Shown one piece after another: positions 23,973-36,100 of a DNA stretch of 64,000 nt. How positions within the stretch are numbered: position 1 is the first letter of the stretch; every line of letters begins with the position of its first letter. The stretch covers positions 9,436,501 to 9,500,500 of the forward strand of contig CM060833.1 of the NCBI GenBank assembly GCA_030762175.1, given 5' to 3'. The notes below the pieces were generated by a model. The model had not been told where the DNA came from and searched no databases. It worked only from the letters and a program-made list of their open reading frames with translations. Position numbers and translations under genes: made by a program. This stretch comes from Metallyticus violacea. Lineage: Eukaryota; Arthropoda; Insecta; Mantodea; Metallyticidae.

Positions 23973-24192
23973 ATGAAGTTGTGGATGAGACTGATATTGA
24001 GTCTCCTGGTGCTGTTGTCGCCAACACAGTGCAGCGACAGTCTCAAGACAGCTATTGACGCTGTCTCACGGCGCCAAAGGGATCTTGCCTCGTTTGATTC
24101 CAGCTACTACCCCAGTGGAGGACTAACGCGGTATCGGGAGGTGGCCCCAAGAGAAGAACTGGCATTTGTGGCTGCTCCACGCGATTTTACTG
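23973..24192 (+). CDS. First coding exon: signal peptide and N-terminus
   Basis: ATG at 23973 opens MKLWMRLILSLLVLLSPTQC, a charged start with a hydrophobic core and a small/polar end, so cleavage is expected near residue 20-21. The rest (to FTG, residue 74) is polar, with YYPSGGLTRY. An upstream in-frame ATG at 23934 lies before the predicted acceptor at 23957 and would bury the signal, so 23973 is preferred. The donor is ACTG/GTAAAT at 24192/24193 (phase 1). Confidence 0.75.
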
Positions 24193-27100
24193 GTAAATTT
24201 TAAAATTTCTGACTTTATATTGTTCGAGGGTAGGTCCATAAATTTCCAGCCTAACCATTTTCTAGGTATGATAAAGACAAAAACTATATTTCACTTTTCA
24301 GTATAGCTACCCTTTATTGCAATACACTTCTCACATATTTGAATTAACATTTCAATTCACCCCTCAAATAGTCAGAAATTTTGTCTGCAAAATGGACATA
24401 AACAGCATCCATCGTTTCTTCGTCACACTTTAAATTTCGTTCCTCGAAGGTCCTTCTTGAGTTTTGAGAAGAAGAAATAGTCACTGGGAGCTATATCTGG
24501 GCTGTGGGATGGATGATCACTCTCCTTGAAGCCACATTTCTTCAAAACTTCCTTTGCAACAAAAGCTGTGTGCACAGGCGCGTTGTCGTGAAGAAGGCGC
24601 ACACCACCACTCAGCTTTCCTCACCTTTTCTCTTTGATGGAAGCACGTAGTCTGTGCAGTAGGCCAGCATAGTACTCCCCATTTACTGTGGTGTTCCTCT
24701 CCTTGAAGTCAATGAAGAGTATTCCATCACAGTACCAAAAGACTGTGATCATGATCTTTTTGGTTGATTGAGTGACCTTGGTCTTTAGAGGCGGTGCTTC
24801 GCCAACCTTACGCCTGCCGCTCTATTGATTCTCTTTTGGACAAGGGATCATAATAGAGGATCATAGTTTCATCTCCTGTAACAATGGTTTGTAGAACTTC
24901 TCTCTCGTTGCTATGGCAGAGCTCCAAAAATGCCTGACAAATGATTTGCTGCTGCTTTTGAACTGAGGAATGAATTCTAGGCACCATTTTGCATAACCTA
25001 ATTCATGTTTAAATGTTCATGAATAATTCGAAGGACTGTTGTTTCAGAAAGGTCCATCTTGCTGCTATTTCTGTAACTTTGAGCCGCCTAACAGTCTTCC
25101 ATAACTTCTACTTCCACAAAAGCGATGTTTTCAGGAGTGAGCACATCCAAGGGCCGATCTGCACGCTCTTCGTCTTCAATGCTTTACCCACCCATTGGAA
25201 AAAATTTGCCCCATTCAGGGTAGAATATGAGGGGGGTGCTTCCCTATATACAGCGTCCAATCGTTTAATTTCATTTGGAGTAAGTGCTTCTTTTTTGAAG
25301 AACTTAATAACAGCTCGAAATTCCATTTTGAATATGACACAATATTTTACATATAGACTTCTTTATGCAACTATATCTGAAAAACTGAACACATTTACAG
25401 CTGTAATTATTTACTTAACAGATAAGGTACGACAGCCTGGTATTTAGTAGATTTAAAAGCCAATGATGAACTTCCACTGACGTTATATTGTATTAGTTAT
25501 ACAGAGAGAATCACCTAAAACCTGCACCACAAATATATCTGCAGCCCATACACATGGGGCGGGTTTTAATATGAGTTTGATGATTATATGTGTGGGTGTT
25601 GTATTAGCGCCCCACGCTGATTGCGTTGTATTGAGCGGTTTTCAGAAAGGTGTGTATGGGGGGTGCGGTTTTGTTGTTGACTGCTGTTAGTTTAGTCGTC
25701 TGCTCCAATTATATTATGATGAATCTGAGGATTCACTGGAGTGTTTTGTGGATCAATTTTTATTCACGGTAACAGGAAATGTATCACACAAAAGATACAC
25801 GAGATTGATTCCTGCGCTAACAGTTTATTCAATTTTAAGACACCAGTTATTAATACCTGACTGCTCACCGCTACCTAATCAATTCCTATTGCTTTGTTGT
25901 ACTTGATAAAAGGTTCCACCTCTAATCCCTTACCCCGACTTACACTAATTCTCTACTCTGGATGACCTACCCTTAATTCCTGACTCTCACAACTCTATCC
26001 GTTCCTCAACTCTGCTCACTAACCTTTTACTCCTTTCACTAATGCCGTCGCGCCTCTGGCATCCCGTTTTTCTATATTATTGCCACGCCCCTCGATAAAT
26101 AAATCTCCTCATATATTATTTTATTCTCGACTTATAAGTTCACCATTGGCTATCTTAAAATATTTATTATATAGCTAAATTCTCCTCATTCGCTTATTTT
26201 TATGCGATGGTCATTGTTGTTTACTTTCCCCCTTTTGACAAGCCTGAATTTTCTAGAATCATCCTGTCATAAATTCGGCATTTTCCTTATATGCTGGACT
26301 TCTAAAGTAATGTATTTTTCCCTCCTTTGTCCTTTTTAGATCGTCAAATGTTCTCATAGATAACGCACGCATATTTCCCATTTACTTTCGAACTCGTTCT
26401 CATGAATAGGCGGTATAACACTTTCAACTTCCGGCCTGCCTGTTATAAAATACTTCGTCTTGATTCTGACATTTTAATTCCCTTTTAGAATCATTTCTAT
26501 ATCTTTCAGAGTATGCTACTTAGTTTTGTTCTACACTCCCGTTACAGTCAATTCCTCACTTGACTATCTAAGTTATTGTGCCTTCTGTCGGAGAATTTCC
26601 TTCCGAAATATTCACATGGACAGAAAAACCCGTGACTTTGACAAAGAAATCTTCCTCCTTTTGTATATCTCTGCCTTGGGTTAGAAAGGGCATATTGGCA
26701 AGCCGTCATTAGGATACACATATACAATAGTTCTCTATACTTCTTTCTTACAGGTTTACTTACAAGTGGCTACAGTCAACACAGAATGAATACAATGCCT
26801 CTTGCAAATTACTGTTACCTGCTGAAAATGTACATACACGTACATGTCTCAAATCATATCAAACCATAGTAAACATATGTTATACATACATAGTAAATAT
26901 CCACATCAACTAAATACTTTAACAAATATAACTCGACATCCTCAATTCTTATATCTGTGTAATTATCACTACAATCAATTTAGTAACCTAGTAAAGGTAG
27001 CCTATAGTTACGGCTACACACATTTATTAATAAATAATTAAAATATGTGTTTCTTTAAACTTACATTTTTTTTTCAAATGGAAAACGCCAATTGACATAA

Positions 27101-30100
27101 AGAAAACAAAACCAGAGGAAATAAATATGACAGTGATTATTTTTGCAGAATTCTAATGCAAATAGTTTACGAGCTATCGTAATATGAACATATTAAACAT
27201 CTGCAGTTGTGTACTTTATTTAACTGCTTAATTACTAGAGTGTGATGCTCATTTGTTTACTTTTATTATTTAGTGTGTGTTATTTTCCTTTTCTTCTTCT
27301 TTCTGAATTACTAAGAAAACACATGTTACTTTTGTACTTACGTGTTTTTACTGTACCATATGTCAGCACTCTCTTAAGAAATACGAAAACTGGCCTTCAC
27401 AGGTTGTGTTCAAATTGACAACCACCAACTACAATACAAGCTTCAAGTGTGTCATGCAAAGATTGCTGCACATTTTGTAGCATTTCAGCACAAGTTTCAG
27501 AACAGGCAGCGTAATAATCTTCTGGTGTAGTCAGTATGTCCTTGTAGACAGTGTCTTTTAGCTTTCTCCACAGAGAAATGTCTTCGGGGCGTTAAAATCC
27601 TAACTATGGCTTTCTTCGGAAGGGAAGTAAAGCCGTGGATCTCGTGTCGTACATTTACGGCGCGAAAAAGAACCTCAAGCCTGAAAGAGAGGTCTCTGAT
27701 AAAAATTTGTCGGCCGTTTCACGCCCTGAGTTGAATGGGACGCTGATGACCTGAGAAGTTAAAGAGCGTCCATAAATAAAGCAATAAAAAAAAACCATAT
27801 TACGATAGCTCGTAAAATACGAGAGGTGATCAGAAACTAAGGTTACAAAGTCCGCAATGTACATTTTATTTCATGCAACCATTTCAGCCAAATGATAGTA
27901 CATACATTAGGTTATTTTTCGACTTTGTCTTTGGAAAGGAGGAATGTTTCCACCCCATTGACGACCGCTTACTGCTGGGGGTGTAGTGGTGGCTCCATGT
28001 TTCGTCACCCGTGACAATGTGGTGAAGAAAACTGTTCCATTCCGTGCAGAACCGTTGCAAAAGTTGCAGACTTGCCCTCATGCGCTTCTCCCTGTGTTGG
28101 TTGGACAGATTTCGTGGGACCCATCGGGAACAAACTTTCTGGTACTGCAGAATATCGTGAACAATGTGACGAACGCTTCCTAACGACATTCCCAATTCTA
28201 CAATCATACATATGTCTTAAAGCCGTCCTCTTGTTGTCCTGAATCAGCTCCTCCACGCGAACTGTATTCAAATCTGATGATGCCGTGCTGGGTCGGCCAC
28301 TTCGATCCTCGTCGGTGACGTTTTCTCTACCGGCTGCAAACTTTCGACACATTCTACGACATGCTGACGAGATATTACAGTCTCTCCGTAAACCTCTACC
28401 AGCTGCTGGTGAATTTCAGCCGCGGTTACATGTTTCGCCCTCAGAAATCGCATAACGGAGCGGGTTTCTTCGCTTGACCAGTTTTCCAAACGAGTCGCCA
28501 TTTGTGTTTACCTGTAACTAACGCTGAAGGTGGCGGGTGGTTGAAATTCTGCACAGTTGCCAACCGCACACTACTAATTTGTCTATAACGGACGAAACTT
28601 CAGGAATATCGGCTTTGTAACCTTAGTTTCTGATCTCCCCTTGTACTTGCATTACGAGAAGAAGGCTGCAAAAATACATTGACTTTTTAATTTCTTCCAG
28701 TTTTGTTTTCTTGATGTTATAACATTCTAATAAGTATTAATTAAAAGTCCTTATCTAAACTTCATTTCTGTGAAAGCAGCACATCAATAGCACCTCCCAT
28801 TTCAGAAATATTTGCGGTGCAAGTTTAGATAATTCGCCCAGTATGTCAACTATAAAAATTATTTTTAATGTTATATCTGGTTAGGCATATCTTTTTTGCT
28901 TTTTATTTCCTGTTAATTTCTCTTTTCAGGTGATGGACAGCCAGAAAATATTGGATATGGGTACCAGAAGTCCATTTCAAATCCTTCTGGTGTTTTCACA
29001 CCTGCTGATCAAGGGTACTCGCCAAAGAGTAAGGTGTTAGAAAACCTTATATTGGACTACTTAGAGGACGAGCTGAAACCTGACGATCACATGCAGGAGA
29101 GTTACTTCACCAACAGCGGTTCCAAACGTTCTGCCTTTAGAGAAAGATACCAGAATGAGCAGCACTTAGGCAAACTGGAGGCAGTGAAAAAGAGTTACTT
29201 GGGCTCCTCGTTTCGAGAGCGTTCACATCAAGGACCCAACGAAGACATGGAACAGAAACGTACCCTTCTGACGGAAGCATTGATTAGGAAGATGGAAGAG
29301 GAAGAAGAAGACGAGAGGAGAGAAAGAGAACAAAGCAAAGAAGAAAATCACAACGTAAATTCTCCTCGTTATTTGGAACTCCTTCGCATGACGTGGCAGA
29401 AGTACCGGAAACAGAACCCCGATGACGTGGAAATTGAGGACATCAATGAGGATGACGTGGGGGAGATCCTGAACTATCTCCGAGATAGTGGTGCCATTGA
29501 AGATGGAGATGTTGACGGTATTAAAACAGAGTTAAAGAGGCAACACTATGGAGGGGAGTATGATTTCCATACCCATAACGCTGCTATGGGAGGTTGGGGT
29601 GGTTCTGGCTATAGAAAGAGGTGGAACCAGAGACTTGATGGGGATGAAAACCAAAAGAGCAGCTTTCTGTACTCGCTTAAGTTTGTATCACCTGCTGCCA
29701 ACCATGAAGCGTTAGAATCTTTAAGAGAGGATGAGATGGGCCTCTCTGATGAACATGACAAGGACATACTTCGACTGGCAGCTGACACCAACAGGAGGGA
29801 GCCTGCAGCGTGGTGGCTCCCTGCACTAGAGCGGGGCGAGGCCCCAGAGGAACTGTTTGAGACCCCCAGCGAGGAAGAATATCAAAGACTTATGTTGGCA
29901 CAGCAAGGCGAACACCATGGGCTGCCCAATAGAAAGCGACTGTCTACTTACGAAGTCCCTGAAATTTTAGTGCCTCCAGAGAAGAAATATCTGTACGACA
30001 CTGCAGTTATAAGAAAACGCTTTCCTGTAACAAAACGCAGCTCAAATTATTACACAAGTCCTCCGCTGCTCCACCACAAGATCTTCATAAACTCAGATAA

Positions 30101-33100
30101 TTCAGAGAGAAGGAAAAAGAAAGATGCAACGGGCACGAGTATCACCACAACTGACCCCAAAGTGGCCCAAGAGCTCAACCAGCTCTTCTCCTCTTCATCG
30201 TCTCACGGCGCCAAAGATTCTCTGCCGTTCAATGAGAAATCAACAATTTACACGGCTACAACACATTCCCCAATCGCCGAAAACAGCACAAGCAACAGTC
30301 AAACGAAGGATAAGCAAGTAAACTCAACCACACACAACGACACCGTTGTGACAACAAAGAAGTCTGGAGAGTTGCCTAGCGCCATGAGCCGGGAAGAGAC
30401 GCCGCTAGAGATAAAAAAGAAGTCTATTAACTGGTCCGAGTACTTTGGCATAGACCGTCGCAAAAAGTCCGAAGAACTACATCCCGTTAATGAGGAATGG
30501 CTTTACAACCAATACTTAAACACAATGGCACAAGAAAAATCGTCCTTGTTTCATGGACAAAATGTCTTTCCTCACCCAATAATGAAGAAGGGGGCAATGC
30601 TGCAGCCTTTTGACACAAGGGTCTTTGATAACGACATTTTTGCTCGAACTACTCAGCCCAAATCGGAAGCGAAGAAAGCTGGGAGAGGTAAGTTAAATAA
30701 TTTTACTTCCTTCCATTTGAAGGCGTTGCTTTAAAAATTGAATTGAGCGTTTCACTTGCTGTGGACCTAAATGTTCCATGCTGAAAAGTAATATCTCCTA
30801 ATTTTTTTTTAAATTGGATATAATTATTTCAGTAAAACAAAGTCCGTCACGCAGGAGCTGCGTAAACTAAGCAAATTCCTCAAGTTGTGTTTTTTTTGGT
30901 CAGTCCTGGTGGTGTAGTAGTAGCCATACTTTCCTCTTAAACCCGATCTCCGCCAAGATCAATGAAGTTTTTCAAGGCATGAAAATCCTAAGTATGGCTT
31001 CAAGCCTCAAGCCTGAAAGAGAGGCCTCTGGGCCAAATTTGTTGGCCGTTTCACGCCCTGAGTTGAATGGGACGCTGATGACCTGAGATGTTAAAGAGCG
31101 TCCATAAATAAATCAATAATAAAAAAAAAAGGTAGTGTAACCTATACATTGTCTAATAGTGGGAATGCGGGTAAAATATTATAACGTATTGCCTCCTTTT
31201 CGTAAATACAAGTTGACAAGTTGATAGTGGCGAGAATCACTGAAATGGTGGCAAATCTCCTTTAATTGCAGCGGTATGAAAATTCATAAATATTAATTTA
31301 TGTACGTGATGCTATGTTAGGGAGTAAATAATTGTAATGGTGGCAAATCCCCTTTAACTTCGGCAGAGAGAGAGAGAAAGGAAAAAGCATCAATACATTC
31401 TCAACCCCCTTCTCAACTATAATATGACGCTCTAACTGTCTGAGCCATTATGCCATCGTACTTCAATATCTAATTATCTAGCTATGTGAAAGTTCGTACT
31501 ACCTTCGGCTTTCTCCGCTATCACTCGGGAATGGCTCGGATGCCCGAGAATTTGTACAGAGGCTAAGGTGAAATCCTACTTTTCCTTTTGTATTATAGCA
31601 TATATTATGTATAACTCAAACGAAATCTGCATCACATTTGTCTCATATAGTATCTATGATGTATTTGATATGATAGATAATGGGGTAACTGAACTGCTCT
31701 ATCGTCTGTCCAATCTTCACTCAAAGCACTCAATTTCTTGAGGAATTTTGCCACATAAGGTTTCAATCTTGACGTACGATCTCTGATTTTTAACCATGGC
31801 GCCTGCATAAATTTATAACACGCGCCAAATAAAAATAGCGTAAATTATGAAAATAAGGAACACAGGTGCAGTTTTCTCAAGTGTTAAACAATTAAAGCGG
31901 TTGTAGCTTATTCCCGTAACAATTTAGAGCGCCAATTCCTTAGCAAGTTGAATAACTTTAAAATATATATATGTATATAAAATTCAAATTATCGCCTTAT
32001 TAATTAATAATGAAATAAATTATTGCGTTACTGTGTGGTATTAAGAAAACAAAATTAGATATCTTGCAATCTATAAGTATCACAAAAGAGAAACCACATT
32101 TTTAGGATAATTATTGTTGAGATTAAACCACAAAAATTAAAGGTATACAATTAATTAAATTAAATATATGTACACTAATAGACAAAGCTATACTGTGTGG
32201 GTATTTTTAAACATTTTAAATGTAACCATGTTTATGAACTGAGCTCTTGATATCATCTTTACATTCACCAAAATAGAGAGAAATAACAGAAAGTTTCGAG
32301 TTATATTCTGTGTTTAAGATGATGTTCATATGTTTCAATAAAACAAAAACATGTTACTATTTAAAAACAATTGCAATGTACAAAGTAAATAAAAACAACT
32401 GAAAGTTACATCGATTTTCAGTGGCTTTGAAATTTAATTTAAATGTTATTAACATGTAACGTAAACGTTTTCTGAAGGTTATTACATAGCGCTCTTACAT
32501 ACAAATATAGTTCTCAAACACATATTAGATTAATATTTCACGTTTACTATCTTCATCACGATACTTTTGTTAAATATAAAACATATGCATCGTTATAAAT
32601 GCAGTTTATATATCAAATTAATTTGTCCTTTTATTTTGAAACAATTGAGAGAAAATTAAACGCAAAATCGCTTTTTAAATTTCAATTTTTCAGCTTACCG
32701 CTCTACAAATGGTCCAATTTTACTAATTTTCAGGAACTATTTTTATTTTATTTAAATAAAATATACCCAATTTTGTTGTGAATAGATACACCTGGTGTCA
32801 ATAGAACGTTTTTAAATTTTGGGTTTCAGCTAAGCCCCCACTCCTAATAATCTGATTTCATTTATTTCCAGTGACAATTTTTCTTATTTTATTTCAATGA
32901 CATATGCCGAATTTCATTGACAAAAAAATTGCGATTTAGATCGTTTTTTAAATTTTCGCTTTATGTTAACTCCCACACCCAGTGATTCAATTTTGTTGGA
33001 TAAGGAACTTGATGAATCGTTTGTTAATTGATGGTTATATGCCGAGTTTCATTGAGAAAAAACAAAAATTGGGACGATAGACAGACTCTCTCTCTCTCTC

Positions 33101-36100
33101 TCTGTTACACACACACAGTGAGGCATTTGTAGTGTCGCGGCCATTTTATTCCGAAACAAGGGTAAAATAAAATAAAAATGCTTCAGACAAAATTTGAAGT
33201 GCTCTTAGTGGAACATAAGATACCGACCTTAACTCGTCCTTGAAATGCCTTTCTCAAGGTCACTTCAATATCATTTTTAAAAAATAGAATGGTGTATTTT
33301 TTCCCCTCGGGAATAGAAAGAGCATTCAATGTTCAGTATAAAAGTTCTAGCACATCTATCAGCTAGGGGTAATAGATGATGAGAAATTGGACAAATAAGA
33401 CGGTAAATGTTTTTCACTTTACTGGCATCAATTGTACAGTACAGTTATAACCATAATTGAAGCAATGTCATGTTCACATTACAAACAATTTCAATTTAGC
33501 AAATGCTCGAAAGTATGGCCATTAACTTCAATGCATTTCCGAAAAGGTGCTTCAACAGATGGATGAACACGTCTCAACATTTCTTCGCTGATTCTTGCAC
33601 AGACATTCCTAATTTGTTGACGTAGTTTACCAGGTGTAGTTGGTACTTCTTCATAAACTTTATCTTTAATGTATCCCCATAAGAAAAAGTCTGGAGAATT
33701 GAGATCAGGGGAACGGGCAGGCCAATGGACAGGTCCTCTGCGTCCTATCCATCGATCAGGATACTCTCTGTTTAATATTTCTCGAGCTACAGCTGAATAG
33801 TGAGATGGACAACCATCGTGTTGATATCAGCTCAGTCTTTAAGGGGTACGTCTTCAAGCAACACTGGAAGTTCTTGGTCCAAAAAGTTCTGTATTTCTGC
33901 CCACTAAGTTTATCTTCAGTGAAGTACGTCCAATTATACGGAATACCAAAATACCACACCAAACGTTCACCTCCATTATCGCTGATGCTCTACTTCCCGT
34001 AACCATCTTGGGTTTTCCACTGTCCAATAATGAATGTTATGTCGGTCCACTTGAGCATGATGGAAAATAAAAAATTTCATCAGAAAATAAAGTTGCAAAA
34101 ATTACAGTTTTGAATTTGCAATAGAGCTCATTGGCTAAATTCAACACGCTTCTGAAAATCATCCCCATGAAGGGCTTGGTGTAGGCTAATGTGATATGGG
34201 TGGTATTTGTGACGCTGAAGTAGAGAGATTCCGAATCACGTTCCAGTTGACGGGAACTTACGTGAGGATTAGCGGCAACTGTAGCTAATACAGCGATTTC
34301 CGAATTTTCCCCAGTAGCACTTCTCATTCGATGGTTTTTCTTGATGCAACACCTCCCGTTCCGGAAAATAAGTTCAAAAATCTTTGAAAATTTCCAACAG
34401 ATGGCTGCCTCCTTTCAGGATGTCGAGCTCCACATAAGTTGCAAGCTGCTCTAGCTTTCTTATGAGCTTCTCTATAAATTTAATCCATATTGAGCCTCTC
34501 ATTGATCGTATATCGAACATCCTTAATTGAAAACGAAAAGGAACTGACTGAGAATAACGTTCTTTTAGGTTTGAATTGGCAGCGATGAGCACTCACTTGT
34601 TTATCGATGTCAACAAATGAGCATCTGCGTATAAACAAATGAGTTTCCTTCATAGCAACAGCAAAACAAAAGAGAGAGAAGTTAAAGTGAGTGAATAATA
34701 TTTGCTGTCTTATTTGTCCAATATCTCATCAACTATCACCCCTAGCTGATGACTGTACTAAAACTTTTATACTGAAAATTGAATGTTCTTTCCATTCCCG
34801 GGAGAAAATTCCAATTTGAAAAAACCAAGTTTATCTTGAAATGACCTTGATAAGGTCGCTATCTTATGTCCCCCTAAGAGCACTTCAAATTTTGTCTGAA
34901 GCATTTTTTAATTTTCCCTTCGTTTTAATGCTCCATCGTGTATATACATTTCATTGTCATTTTCAGTGCCTGGTAGTAGGGTCGGTGAAGATTTGAAGAA
35001 CATTTTCAAAAAGCATTTCATGGATACAACCACAATAGCTACCTACCTTCCTTCTGAATTTGTTTCACAATAACCATCACCAGGCATGTTCTAAGTAAAA
35101 GTGATTTACATATTTTTAGGCAACTTTGTGCATCAACTTTCAGATGTGAATGATGATTCAACCATTGACAACATGGATGATAAGCTGCAGCACATAGAAG
35201 ATCAGATTGTGAATGAAGCTGTCAAGTACACCGGCGCTCATGAAGGTACCACAGACTCCAAAGAAATCCAAGATGTGAAGGACAAAGTTTTGGCTCGACT
35301 TGCTGCCGCTTACAGCCTGGAGAAGATGCGACAGGCATTGGCAGAGTTCAAGACCAGCCTGCAAGCTCAGCGAATGTCAAAGTATTTATTATTTTTTATT
35401 TCTAATAGTGGTAATTTCTGTCAATAACTCAACTTGATATATCTCAAAAGAAATTTATGACCTAGACATGATTGGATATAAAATTAGCTTAATTGCAATT
35501 TATTTACAAAGGAATTAGATTTCAGTGTATTCAAATGAATTTATAATACTTGGCTTTCACGATATGTCCTTACCGCTTGCACGGGGTTTTGCATCTCGGT
35601 ATTTGGACATGCCTCAGCCGGACGCGCCTTATGTGTCCTGCTAACCAAACTCATATTTTACTATCATAAGGAAGGGTTTCTTACGAGGGTAGGTCCATAA
35701 TATGTCGGCCTAAACATTTTCTAGCTATGATAAAGACAAAAACTATATTTCACTTTTCAATATAGTTGTCCTTTATTGCAATGCACTTCTCCCATCTTTG
35801 AACTAACATTTCAATCCCCCCCCCCCCCATAATCAGAAGTCTTGTTTGAAAACTGGTCATAAACAGCATCCATCACTTCCTCGTTACACTTAAATTTCCA
35901 TCTTCGAAGGTCCTTTTTGAGTTTTGAGAAGAGGAAATAGTCACTGGGAGGTAGATCTGGGCTGTAGGGTGGATGGTCGATCTCTTTGAAGCCACATTTC
36001 TTCACAGCTTCTTTTGCAACAAGAGCTATGTGCACAAGCGCGTTGTCGTGAAGAAGGCGCACACCACCATTCAGCTTTCCTCGTCTTTTCTCTTTGATGG

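Larger units (their letters stand above)
24193..28929 (+). other. Intron between first and second coding exons
   Basis: GTAAAT to TTTTCAG. It contains mariner A copy 3, an unrecognised stretch at 25.4-27.4 kb, a family D transposase fragment, a truncated SINE and the deleted mariner C element. Confidence 0.75.
30688..35119 (+). other. Intron between second and third coding exons
   Basis: GTAAGT to TATTTTTAG. Holds an R1 head, a SINE, an unclassified repeat shared with 42.4-43.3 kb, the composite R1/tandem repeat and a long-TIR transposon. Confidence 0.75.

Noticed and set aside
29034..30734. A 566-codon single-exon gene starting at 29034
   Set aside because: The first codon is GTG inside a longer exon that opens at 28930 after a good acceptor, and the frame leaves the exon at 30687. 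It is an internal exon, not a separate gene.
35816..35828. Functional poly-C element
   Set aside because: Only a homopolymer within a mariner copy.
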